A stretch of DNA of 64,000 bases. Source: an uncultured Alphaproteobacteria bacterium (lineage in GTDB: Bacteria > Pseudomonadota > Alphaproteobacteria > RF32 > CAG-239). The DNA is taken from positions 1-64,000 of the forward strand of contig CALXTM010000002.1 in assembly GCA_944391415.1 (NCBI GenBank), read 5' to 3'. A program made the position numbers and the translations under genes. This document shows positions 26,616-37,907 of the stretch, piece by piece. The notes under the pieces are model-generated. The model was given only the letters and a program-made list of their open reading frames with translations. It was not told the DNA's origin and did not search any database. How positions within the stretch are numbered: position 1 is the stretch's first letter; each line of letters starts with the position of its first letter.

Positions 26616-27689
26616 CTAGAAATTTACTCCCAAACCGGTTATGATGCCGTAGCCTTTGACATCTTCTTGTGGGGAATCGTAGTCGACATAGGTTGCGGCA
26701 CAATATAAGTCAATATATTTATTAAACTGATATTGATTGGAAAAGGCAACTATTTTATTGCGGTTTTTAGACAAAGAAGCTTTGCTGTCAAAATAGCTGA
26801 GCGATGAAGAAAATGGGCCTATTTCGTAGCCAATACCTATATCCCAAGCATAGCCCTCGCGATAGGCATCAAAATAAAGCGGCAAACCATATTTGGGAGA
26901 TGATTTATCATCGCCGTCAATGTAGGTCTTGCGAAAACCACCGCCTAAACTCCAGTTGCCGCGGCTCAATTTCAAAGATACCGAATATTCTTTGTCATTG
27001 CCATGATATTGCCCATAGCCGACAGAGGCCTGGCTTGAAAAAAAGCCCCAATCATGGTCGTTGTAAGCTGCGACAACAAAACCGTCTGAGTGAGCATAGG
27101 ATGCATGTTTGTTGATAAGCCCGCGGCGATTATAGCTGTCTGGCATATAGGAGAATCCAACAGCCGTACCCAAAAACTCCGGCGAAATATAATTTATCTT
27201 TGGCGCAACACCGTCGGTATTGATATCGGTTGAGTTAAGCGTGGCAAAATTGGTTGCTTTAGAATCGCGCTGCCAGTTGGGGTTAGAAATAAAATCTACA
27301 ATATCATTGTTTGAGCTAAAAGCACCTACCCTTGGTGCGCCGTTGTGAAAAAGGCCTGCAACATTGAAAACCTGTCCAAGCATGATTTGTCCATACGGAG
27401 AATCAAAAACGCCATAGACCTCCTCGCCCCAACGCCCTTGATTATAGGATTGCAATTCGCGGTTGATGCCACCGTTTAGGTTGAGGTTGAGAGAGGCAAC
27501 CGTATCATTGGTAAAAGCATATTCAACCATGGCCGAAATATGGCCACGACCAATGCCGGTGTTGTGCGGAGCGGTATCTGTATAGCCATAAAGCCCTATG
27601 ACTTGGCCTTCGATATCATAACTCCAATCGTTAGCGTTAGCCATGCCCGAAAAGAACAAAAGTCCCATGATAATGGCAAATTTTTTCAT
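26616..27689 (-). CDS. Outer-membrane porin
   Basis: 357 residues from ATG 27689 (GAGG six bases upstream; an in-frame TTG at 27701 is less likely). Signal peptide MKKFAIIMGLLFFSGMANA. The mature part is a run of alternating amphipathic strands typical of general bacterial porins (EEVYGVFDSPYGQIMLGQ is the loop-3 region signature, then APKINYISPEF). It ends in phenylalanine, the outer-membrane insertion signal. It probably allows passive diffusion of small solutes. Likely a single gene or co-transcribed with the response regulator. Confidence 0.9.
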   Translation of the reverse strand: MKKFAIIMGLLFFSGMANANDWSYDIEGQVIGLYGYTDTAPHNTGIGRGHISAMVEYAFTNDTVASLNLNLNGGINRELQSYNQGRWGEEVYGVFDSPYGQIMLGQVFNVAGLFHNGAPRVGAFSSNNDIVDFISNPNWQRDSKATNFATLNSTDINTDGVAPKINYISPEFLGTAVGFSYMPDSYNRRGLINKHASYAHSDGFVVAAYNDHDWGFFSSQASVGYGQYHGNDKEYSVSLKLSRGNWSLGGGFRKTYIDGDDKSSPKYGLPLYFDAYREGYAWDIGIGYEIGPFSSSLSYFDSKASLSKNRNKIVAFSNQYQFNKYIDLYCAATYVDYDSPQEDVKGYGIITGLGVNF

Positions 27690-27820
27690 ATTTGGCCTCA
27701 AAAATAAAAACTAGAGATTTAGTTTAAGCAAAGTTTTTGGGGTGTCAATATATTTATATTGGCAAACTAAAAGATCGCTTCTATAATATCGACACCATAA
27801 CAGCTTGAGGAGACAACAAA

Positions 27821-28357
27821 GTGGCAAACACAAAATTTCGATGCGGATTGGCGGTTATGCGGGCGCAGCCGTTGCATATCGGCCATGTCAAACTAATCAA
27901 TCGCATGCTTAATGAGTGTGAAAAAGTGATTGTTCTCTTGGGGTCGGTACAAGAGCAAGGGACCGAGCGCAACCCCTATCCATATATTTTGCGCAAACAA
28001 ATGATCCAAAAGGTGTTTGCCAATTATGGGGATAAAATTACCGTGCTTGGAATGTTTGACATTAACAATCCAACGCAATGGGGAGCTTTTGTATTGGATT
28101 TTTTACAAGAATCTCTGCCAAACCACCCAAGACCAGATGTCTACTATGCCGGAAGCGAATATGACGCCCAATGGTTTAGAAATATACTGGATAATATCGT
28201 AATTGATGACAGAGTAGATTATTCTTTTCCTTATGTGTCGGGTTCAATGATAAGGGATATGATAAAAATCGGCGATAAACGGTGGAAAGATTTTGTGCCA
28301 CAAGAAATTCATCAAATGCTTGAAGATTATAAAAAACTGAACAAAGGAGTGCTATAA
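27821..28357 (+). CDS. nadM: NadM-like nicotinamide-nucleotide adenylyltransferase
   Basis: 178 residues, GTG start with GAGGAG eight bases upstream. Nucleotidyltransferase fold: HxGH motif in QPLHIGHVKLI, then LLGSVQEQGTERNPYPY and the C-terminal VSGSMIRDMI matching the ISxTxxR-type motif. The pattern fits the archaeal-type NadM branch, which joins NMN (or NaMN) with ATP to make the dinucleotide. The NAD synthetase gene starts at the very next base, which supports a role in NAD formation. Confidence 0.82.
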   Translation: MANTKFRCGLAVMRAQPLHIGHVKLINRMLNECEKVIVLLGSVQEQGTERNPYPYILRKQMIQKVFANYGDKITVLGMFDINNPTQWGAFVLDFLQESLPNHPRPDVYYAGSEYDAQWFRNILDNIVIDDRVDYSFPYVSGSMIRDMIKIGDKRWKDFVPQEIHQMLEDYKKLNKGVL

Positions 28358-29137
28358 ATGCAAATTATTTGGAAAAAACTGGTTGATGGAATCAAAAATT
28401 TCTGCCGCCATAACGGCTTTGACGAGGTGGTGTTGGGGTTGTCAGGCGGGCTTGATTCGGCGGTTGTAGCGGTGGCCGCGGCCGAGGCCTTGGGCGGGGA
28501 AAATGTCCACGCCATTATGATGAAAACCAAATATACCTCCGATTTGAGCCTCGAAATTGCCTCAGGGTTGGCCGAACTTAATGGGCTTGATTATAAAATT
28601 GATGATATCCAGCATTTGATTGATGAAGATATCACTCATCTTGAAAATCTATGGCAGGAAAAGCCAAAAAACATTGTAATTGAAAACCTGCAAGCCCGCG
28701 AAAGAGGCAAATTGTTGATGGCCTATGCCAATCAGTACAATTGCTTGCTTCTTTCTTGCGGCAACAAATCGGAGCTGGCAATGGGATATTGCACGCTTTA
28801 TGGCGATACTTGCGGCGGCTTGGCCCCGATTGCCAACTTATACAAATCGGAGATTTTTGCGTTGGCCAAATGGCGCAACTCTTTGAGCAAGGTGTTCCCG
28901 GATAAAGTTATTAGCCGGGCACCATCGGCCGAGCTGGCAGAGGGGCAAAAAGACGAGGACACCCTGCCGCCTTATGTGGTGTTGGACAAGATATTAAAAC
29001 GCTATATCGACGAGCATCAAACAGGAGCTCAAATTGTGGCCGACGGTTTTGATGCGGTAATGGTAGAAAATATTATAGCTCGCTATGAAAAGCAAGCATT
29101 CAAACGGCAACAAACTCCGCCGGCTTTGAAACTATAA
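28358..29137 (+). CDS. nadE: NAD synthetase (ammonia-dependent type)
   Basis: 259 residues. Converts deamido-NAD to NAD with ATP and ammonia. ATP-pyrophosphatase loop LGLSGGLDSAVVAVAAAEAL at ~26-45; substrate region LLSCGNKSELAMGYCTLYGD. No glutaminase domain, so ammonia must be supplied free. Start abuts the nadM stop; ends at a strong terminator. Together the pair covers the last two steps to NAD. Confidence 0.94.
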   Translation: MQIIWKKLVDGIKNFCRHNGFDEVVLGLSGGLDSAVVAVAAAEALGGENVHAIMMKTKYTSDLSLEIASGLAELNGLDYKIDDIQHLIDEDITHLENLWQEKPKNIVIENLQARERGKLLMAYANQYNCLLLSCGNKSELAMGYCTLYGDTCGGLAPIANLYKSEIFALAKWRNSLSKVFPDKVISRAPSAELAEGQKDEDTLPPYVVLDKILKRYIDEHQTGAQIVADGFDAVMVENIIARYEKQAFKRQQTPPALKL

Positions 29138-29142
29138 CTTTC

Positions 29143-29172
29143 AAAAAAGCCTCACTTTCGTGAGGCTTTTTT
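29143..29172. terminator. Bidirectional terminator between nadE and gyrB
   Basis: Perfect 13-base stem AAAAAAGCCTCAC / GTGAGGCTTTTTT with a TTTC loop, between the convergent stops of nadE and gyrB. Confidence 0.9.
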
Positions 29173-29173
29173 G

Positions 29174-31621
<2,448 letters not shown>

Positions 31622-31772
31622 TTACATACAAAAAATCTATTGAAAAATATAGAACATTTTGCCCGAAAAGCATAGCAAAATTTAATGTTTTTCCTACATT
31701 TTGTGCATAAATTTTAAAGCTTCCGAAAAATCAGCTTTTTACTTTTTTAGTTTGTTTTGGACAAAATCTTTG

Positions 31773-31802
31773 TGGACAACAAATCTATCCTTATGTTATA
31801 AT
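31773..31802 (+). promoter_or_regulatory. Sigma-70-type promoter of the metzincin gene
   Basis: TGGACA (31773-31778), 18-base spacer, TATAAT (31797-31802), placed 34 bases before the ATG at 31836. Its position argues against the longer in-frame start at 31701. Confidence 0.5.
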
Positions 31803-31835
31803 ATTTCTAAGGTTATGCTTTGGGAAAAACAAACA

Positions 31836-33155
31836 ATGAAAACTTTCTTTTTTAATTTTGAAAAAGGGCTTGATGAAAAATACATTAATTGGACTAAAGA
31901 AGCCGTCCAAGACTTTATCAACTTGTTTCCTGAATATAAAGACAATTTTGCAATTAAAGAAGGCAATTTGCCTTATAAAAATATTGATACCTTAGAAACA
32001 ATTGTAGAAATGAATAAGAACGTTTATCAAAAACGAGGCGATGTTTTTGATGAGCAAAGCTTTTGGCAGATGTTTGACAGGCTCCCCGACGGCTCGTATA
32101 AGGCATCTTTGCAAAAACAAATTGCTTTGGCTTCTCGTGGTGGCATGGTTGATATTCAAAAGCTCTCTTGTTTGCAATCTGACAGTGCCGGCAACCAATA
32201 TAGCGCCAGTACCCCGATTTTGATTAATGTTACCAAACAACGAGCTCATGGCAATATCAGAGGGATTTCAACTGAACTTGGCATTAACATTTCTGCCGGA
32301 ACTTGCGCCGCACTCGGCTATCAAGGCGAGGATTTGAAAGCTTATTTCAAAGATATTGTTATTCATGAACTGGGGCATACTTTTAATGCCACACACGAGG
32401 GGCGCCAAAACACGGTCAACAACCTTGGTATGCATTGCACAGATAAAAACTGCCTGATGTATGAATATGCCTACACCGACGAGAGTTTTAACCGCCGCAA
32501 AAAGCTTAAAGAACCTTTCTGCCAAGATTGTATGGCCTCAATGCGCGATTATATGCAAAATGTCCTCAGTTTTGAACGCAAAAACCCCAACCATATTACT
32601 CTAGATGATGAGGAAAACCAAGCAACAACCCCCGCAACATCAAATACCGACACCTCTTTCAAAACAGATTTGCGGGCGATGTTTAAGATTTCGGCTTTGA
32701 GGCAAAATGCCCAATATGATGAAGATGCTCAGGCCGCACACTATGTGGCAACGATTACTCATACTGACGGCTGCGTTGATAAAATTACCGCAACCAACAA
32801 AACAACCATTGCTCTTACCGCCAAAGACCGCGACGGCAACCCCAAAATTCCGGATATGCAACGTTTTCGCGATATTGTGGCTTATGCAAAAAAACAAAAC
32901 TTGCCTATAAAATTCGGCAATATCAAAGCGCCAGAGTTTAAGGCTTGTTTGATGATTGCTTGTTTGGAAGCTGATCCGCCGGTACAAATGATTGGCGCTC
33001 CTGAGATGAATAATGAATTTTTACAAAAACTTGCTCCTGAGATGCAAAATAAGCTTAAAAATACGGTGGATGGTTTGAAAAACAAACAACAACTACCACA
33101 ACAGCCATATAAACAGCCAAAGATTGTTTTACAGCAGGAGACAAACGGACGATAA
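31836..33155 (+). CDS. Archaemetzincin-like zinc metalloprotease with extra C-terminal domain
   Basis: 439 residues from ATG 31836; an upstream in-frame ATG at 31701 precedes the promoter and was rejected. Zinc site HELGHTFNATH at ~177-187, the metzincin HExxHxxGxxH pattern with Asn in place of Gly. It is followed by C201-x4-C206-x-M208 (HCTDKNCLM) and FCQDC (C229, C232), the four-cysteine second zinc site and Met-turn known from archaemetzincins. The C-terminal ~190 residues (FRDIVAYAKKQNLPIKFGNI, then KACLMIACLEADPP) form an unrecognised domain. No signal peptide, so probably cytoplasmic or secreted by a non-Sec route. Substrate unknown. Confidence 0.78.
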   Translation: MKTFFFNFEKGLDEKYINWTKEAVQDFINLFPEYKDNFAIKEGNLPYKNIDTLETIVEMNKNVYQKRGDVFDEQSFWQMFDRLPDGSYKASLQKQIALASRGGMVDIQKLSCLQSDSAGNQYSASTPILINVTKQRAHGNIRGISTELGINISAGTCAALGYQGEDLKAYFKDIVIHELGHTFNATHEGRQNTVNNLGMHCTDKNCLMYEYAYTDESFNRRKKLKEPFCQDCMASMRDYMQNVLSFERKNPNHITLDDEENQATTPATSNTDTSFKTDLRAMFKISALRQNAQYDEDAQAAHYVATITHTDGCVDKITATNKTTIALTAKDRDGNPKIPDMQRFRDIVAYAKKQNLPIKFGNIKAPEFKACLMIACLEADPPVQMIGAPEMNNEFLQKLAPEMQNKLKNTVDGLKNKQQLPQQPYKQPKIVLQQETNGR

Positions 33156-33165
33156 CGTCATCTTA

Positions 33166-35895
33166 TCAATGGGCATCGGTCCAGGTCTGACCGACACCGG
33201 CTTCGGCCTTGAACTGAACTGAAGAATCAATTATGTTTTCCATGTGATATTTGACAAGTTTTAAGGCCTCGTCCACTTCTTCATCAGGGGATTCAAAAAC
33301 CAGCTCGTCGTGTACTTGCAGAAGCATCTTAGTCTTAAAGCCTTGCGATGACAAAACATCCTCAATCTTGTTCATGGCTAGTTTGATAATGTCGGCCGCC
33401 CCGCCTTGAATCGGCGCATTGATGGCCGCACGCTCGGCATTGGCAACCAAGCGCTTGTTGGCATCGTTAATTCCTAAAACCGAGCAGCGTCTGCCAAAAG
33501 GCGTTTCGACATAGCCATGAGCATGGGCAAAGGCTATGGTCTTTTCCATATAGGCTTTAATCTCGGGCATTTGGGCAAAATAGGCATCTATATAGGCCTT
33601 GGCCTCGGGGGTTGAGACACCTATATTCTTGGCCAAACCAAAGGCCGAAATACCATAGACAATGCCAAAATTAATTGCCTTGGCATGGCGGCGCAAATTG
33701 GCATCAACCTTATCGGGCGACACTCCAAACACGTGCGAGGCGGTGGCGGTATGAATATCAATACCTTGAGCAAAAGCCTCTTTGAGTTTTTTAACATCGG
33801 CGACATCAGCCAAGAGCCTTAACTCTACTTGTGAATAGTCGCAAGATATAAGCTTGTGGCCGGGCTTGGCAATAAAACAAGAGCGAATCTTGCGGCCGTC
33901 TTCACTGCGGATAGGAATATTTTGCAAATTGGGGTTGTTGGAGGCAAGACGGCCGGTGTTGGCAATGGTTTGGGCATAGGTAGTATGAACTCTCCCTTCT
34001 TTATCCAACAAAACTGCCAAAGAATCGGTGTAGGTTGACTTGAGCTTACTTACTTCGCGCCAGTCCAAAATCTTGGCGGCAAGCTCAACCCCATCTTCTG
34101 CCAAATCAGACAGAACATCGGCGCCGGTGGCCCAGGCGCCAGAGACGGTTTTTTTGCCTTTTAGCCCCAGTTTGCCAAACAAAATTTCACCGATTTGTTT
34201 GGGGGAGCCGACGTTAAACTCCTCACCGGAAATAGCAAAAATCTCGGCTTCAAGCGACTTCATCCTTGCATCAAAATAAGAGCTTAGCTCTTTAAGTTGT
34301 TGAGCATTCACCTTGACGCCACGAATTTCCATATTATAAAGAGTCTGCACCAAAGGACGATCAAACACCTCATAAATACGGGTGCGTTTTTCATTAACCA
34401 GACGACGGCGTAAAAACGCTTGCAACCTTAAGGTATAGTCAGCCTGCGAGCAAAGATAATTAAGGGCTTGAGATTCCTCTAACAAACTAAAGTTTTGACG
34501 CGATTTGCCAGAGCCTAACAAATCATCTAATTCTGGCAATTTTTCTTCAAAAAACAGATCGGCTAGCGTGTTTAGGTTATGAGGGTGCTCGGAACTGTCC
34601 AGACAATAAGACATTACCGCTACATCATCATAGGGGAAAAACGGCGTTTCGCCCAAATATTTGCTGATAAAATGCATGGCATTTTTGATGTCATGACCAC
34701 TCTTTAACACCAGCGGATCGGCAAACAAAGGCTTGAGATAGCGGTTGAGCAAATCTTGCGATAAACATTTTTTATGGCCGGTATTAAACAAATCGAAACT
34801 ATTGCCTGATTTGCCAGCAAGAGGAAGATAGTAGGCCTCACCAGCCTTGACTGCAATACCAAGCCCCTCAGGACTATCAAAAGTCGGGTTTATACCGCTT
34901 GCAACCACCGCAATCGAAAACAGGCCCTCTTCTTCAATGCGTTTTGCAAGATCCTTAAGGCCTTGCTCATCATTGACCACGGAATATTTTTTGATAATCT
35001 CGAGCGGGGTATGTTCTGATACCTGGCGGCAGCGATCGGTGAGCCATTTTTCAACCCGATTTTTGAGTGAATTAAAGCCATATTTGTCAAGAAAAGCGTG
35101 CAACCTCTCCGCATTGGGACAGCGGCAGACAAAATCTTTGATATTTTGGGCGAGAGGAACATCTTTTTTTAAGGTTACCAATTTAAGCGAAATACGGGCA
35201 TTTTCAGCATTGTCAATTACGGCTTGACGGCGTTTTTCTTGTTTGATCTCTTGCGCATGAGCCAAAAGACCTTCGACCGAGCCATATTCATTAATAAGCT
35301 GGGCTGCTGTTTTGGGCCCGATGCCCGGAATGCCCGGAACATTATCGATACTATCGCCCGAAAGGGCTTGAACCTCTACCACTTTGTCAGGATAAACCCC
35401 AAATTTTTCTTTGACATCATCGGGTGTAAAGAACTTATCTTTCATCGGATCATAAAATTCAACATGCGGACGGATAAGTTGCATCAAATCCTTGTCGCCG
35501 GAGACAACAACCACATCAAGCCCCTGGGAAACAGCCTTGTCGGCAAAAGTGGCTATCAGATCATCGGCCTCATAACCCTCTTGCTCCAAAAAACTGATGT
35601 TTAAGACATCAACTGCCTCGCGAATAAGCGGAAACTGAGGGATAAGCTCGGGCGGGGTTTCTTTGCGCGTGCCTTTATATTCGGGATAAATATCGTTGCG
35701 GAAATTCTGCCTCTTAGCATCAAATAAAACCAAGCAATAATCGCAATCTATTTTGGTGGTAAGCCTTAAAAACATATTGGTAAAACCATAGACGGCATTG
35801 ACCGGAGTGCCGTCAGGAGCAGTGAGCGGAGGAAGCCCGTAAAAGGCCCTAAAAATATAGCCAGAACCATCAATCAAACATATTTTTCCGCTCAT
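33166..35895 (-). CDS. polA: DNA polymerase I
   Basis: 909 residues; fills gaps and removes RNA primers. The 5'-3' nuclease domain (~1-290) is intact: EADDLIATFAD, VVSGDKDLMQ, GDSIDNVPGIPGIGPKT. The middle 3'-5' exonuclease-like domain (~310-490) lacks the DEDD carboxylates: FSIAVVASGINPTF stands where FDTETD is expected, and HPHNLNTLA where a conserved Asp-containing motif is expected. Polymerase motifs A (CDYSQVELRLLAD), B (RRHAKAINFGIVYG) and C (QVHDELVFE) are intact. So synthesis and primer removal are expected, proofreading is not. Confidence 0.97.
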   Translation of the reverse strand: MSGKICLIDGSGYIFRAFYGLPPLTAPDGTPVNAVYGFTNMFLRLTTKIDCDYCLVLFDAKRQNFRNDIYPEYKGTRKETPPELIPQFPLIREAVDVLNISFLEQEGYEADDLIATFADKAVSQGLDVVVVSGDKDLMQLIRPHVEFYDPMKDKFFTPDDVKEKFGVYPDKVVEVQALSGDSIDNVPGIPGIGPKTAAQLINEYGSVEGLLAHAQEIKQEKRRQAVIDNAENARISLKLVTLKKDVPLAQNIKDFVCRCPNAERLHAFLDKYGFNSLKNRVEKWLTDRCRQVSEHTPLEIIKKYSVVNDEQGLKDLAKRIEEEGLFSIAVVASGINPTFDSPEGLGIAVKAGEAYYLPLAGKSGNSFDLFNTGHKKCLSQDLLNRYLKPLFADPLVLKSGHDIKNAMHFISKYLGETPFFPYDDVAVMSYCLDSSEHPHNLNTLADLFFEEKLPELDDLLGSGKSRQNFSLLEESQALNYLCSQADYTLRLQAFLRRRLVNEKRTRIYEVFDRPLVQTLYNMEIRGVKVNAQQLKELSSYFDARMKSLEAEIFAISGEEFNVGSPKQIGEILFGKLGLKGKKTVSGAWATGADVLSDLAEDGVELAAKILDWREVSKLKSTYTDSLAVLLDKEGRVHTTYAQTIANTGRLASNNPNLQNIPIRSEDGRKIRSCFIAKPGHKLISCDYSQVELRLLADVADVKKLKEAFAQGIDIHTATASHVFGVSPDKVDANLRRHAKAINFGIVYGISAFGLAKNIGVSTPEAKAYIDAYFAQMPEIKAYMEKTIAFAHAHGYVETPFGRRCSVLGINDANKRLVANAERAAINAPIQGGAADIIKLAMNKIEDVLSSQGFKTKMLLQVHDELVFESPDEEVDEALKLVKYHMENIIDSSVQFKAEAGVGQTWTDAH

Positions 35896-36047
35896 CTAAA
35901 AAGAACTCCGTTTATTATTGCAATGTTGTCAGCATACCAGATTATTTAACACAACGCCAACAAATAAAAAAGGTTTATAACATTAAAATTTTCTTTAACC
36001 TATTTATGCTACAAATGATAGAGAATCGAAAAAAGAAGGTGTTTAAC

Positions 36048-37826
36048 GTGGCAAAGACAAACAAAAAAAATAAAAAACATAAATCGGCAAAGCACAAAAA
36101 AAGCTCTAAATTGATGGTGCTATTTAAACTTGGGCTTGTTGCAACGGCCTTGGTTGCGGTGTATTTGTTGTTTTGTCTTATAACCATGCCAGATCTCGAT
36201 GAGGCTATTAACCGTACCAGGTTGCCCTCGACCACAATTATTGCCGAAAACGGCAACGAAGTGCAAAGTTTTGGCACGGTATATTCTGAGGTTGTAAATG
36301 CCGATGAATTGCCACAGTATGTTATTGATGCAATTGTTTATACCGAAGATCGGCGCTTTTATGACCATTTTGGATTTGATATAATTTCTTTTACTCGCGC
36401 CATGTTTGTCAATTTGTTTGCCGGCAGATTTGTGCAAGGAGGAAGCACCATCACCCAACAAGTGGCCAAAAACTTATTTTTGACCAACAAAAAGACCATC
36501 AACCGTAAAGCGCAGGAACTATTGCTTGCTTTTTGGTTGGAATATAAATTTTCCAAAGAACAGATTTTGACCCTTTATCTAAACCGCGTATATTTTGGCA
36601 ACGGCGCTTATGGAATCGAAGCTGCGGCGCAAAAATATTTTCAAAAAACATCGCGCGATTTAAATATTTTGGAAGGAGCAATTTTGGCCGGTATGCTTAA
36701 AGCTCCGTCGCGCTATAACCCTATTGCCTCAAAAGAAAGGGCCATGGATCGTGCGGCGGTGGTGTTGGGAATAATGAAAGACAGCGGTCTTTTGTCGGAA
36801 CAAGATTTGGCAAGAGCTCTTAAGATGCCGTTGGGTAAAGAAAAACCGGCAAAGGTAAAAAACGGAGCCTATTTTGCCGATTTTGCATATAATGAAATTA
36901 TTGCACGTATCGGCGAGCAAGAGCAAGATATTTATGCACTGACAACGCTAGATCAAGAATTACAAGAAAAAGCTTCGAAAATTTTGCAAGAAGAAATTGC
37001 CAACGCTGCTCAACAAAACGTAACCCAAGGCGCTGTGGTAATTATGGATAAACAAGGCGCCATTAAAGCGATGGTTGGTGGTGTTAATTATTTTCAAAGC
37101 CAGTTTAACCGTGCAACTCAAGCCGTGCGCCAGCCCGGATCGGCTTTTAAGCTATTTGTTTATATGACTGCCATAAACCAAGGAATGATGCCTGATGATC
37201 TAATAGAAGACAAACCTATAAACATCGGCAATTGGCGTCCGGAAAACGATGACCACAAAATATATGGACAAGTTACACTGCGTCAGGCTTTTGCAAAGTC
37301 CTTAAACTTGGCAACAATTAATCTGGCCCAAAAAATCGGTACCGGAGCTATCATCAGTAATGCAAAAAAAATGGGCATCACCACAGACCTGGAAAACGAT
37401 CTTTCGCTTGCTCTCGGAACATCGGGGGTTAAGGTAATTGACTTGGCCGCAGCTTATACAACAATTGCTAACGGCGGATTGGCCGTATGGCCGCATACGG
37501 TTGAAGAAGTTTACAGCAACGACGGGTTCCAACTTTATCAACGCTTGGACAGCGAACCTGTGCGAATCTTTGATGAAGAAAAAACCATATTGATGAAAAA
37601 ACTTCTTCGTGAGGTTATGAAAACCGGAACCGGACGCAAGGCCAATATCGGACGCGAAGCCTTTGGTAAGACAGGAACATCCCAAGACCACCGTGACGCT
37701 TGGTTTGCCGGATTTGATGACAATCTGATTTGTGTCGTATGGGTAGGAAACGACGACAATTCGTCAATGAAATATGTTTATGGCTCTGGTCTGCCAGGAA
37801 AAATTTGGAAAAAAATTATGCAGTAA
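36048..37826 (+). CDS. Class A penicillin-binding protein (PBP1A family)
   Basis: Bifunctional peptidoglycan synthase, inner membrane with periplasmic domains. GTG 36048 is preferred (AAGAAGG eight bases upstream) over ATG 36006; 592 residues. A Lys-rich cytoplasmic tail (KKNKKHKSAKHKKSS) and one membrane helix (~24-48) come first. The GT51 glycosyltransferase has EDRRFYDHFGFD and GGSTITQQVAKNLF. The transpeptidase has SxxK in PGSAFKLFVY, SLN in AKSLNLATIN, and KTG in FGKTGTSQDHRDAWF. It is short for PBP1A because the OB-like insert is missing. Confidence 0.95.
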   Translation: MAKTNKKNKKHKSAKHKKSSKLMVLFKLGLVATALVAVYLLFCLITMPDLDEAINRTRLPSTTIIAENGNEVQSFGTVYSEVVNADELPQYVIDAIVYTEDRRFYDHFGFDIISFTRAMFVNLFAGRFVQGGSTITQQVAKNLFLTNKKTINRKAQELLLAFWLEYKFSKEQILTLYLNRVYFGNGAYGIEAAAQKYFQKTSRDLNILEGAILAGMLKAPSRYNPIASKERAMDRAAVVLGIMKDSGLLSEQDLARALKMPLGKEKPAKVKNGAYFADFAYNEIIARIGEQEQDIYALTTLDQELQEKASKILQEEIANAAQQNVTQGAVVIMDKQGAIKAMVGGVNYFQSQFNRATQAVRQPGSAFKLFVYMTAINQGMMPDDLIEDKPINIGNWRPENDDHKIYGQVTLRQAFAKSLNLATINLAQKIGTGAIISNAKKMGITTDLENDLSLALGTSGVKVIDLAAAYTTIANGGLAVWPHTVEEVYSNDGFQLYQRLDSEPVRIFDEEKTILMKKLLREVMKTGTGRKANIGREAFGKTGTSQDHRDAWFAGFDDNLICVVWVGNDDNSSMKYVYGSGLPGKIWKKIMQ

Positions 37827-37907
37827 TTTTAAAAAAATAGTGCTTTTAGTTTGCAAAATATTATATATAATAGCGAAAAGTTTGAAAGTATAAAAGAGGA
37901 AACAAAA

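Noticed and set aside
31701-31835. Longer start of the metzincin gene at ATG 31701
   Set aside because: A TATAAT promoter lies inside this stretch and the added residues look non-coding.
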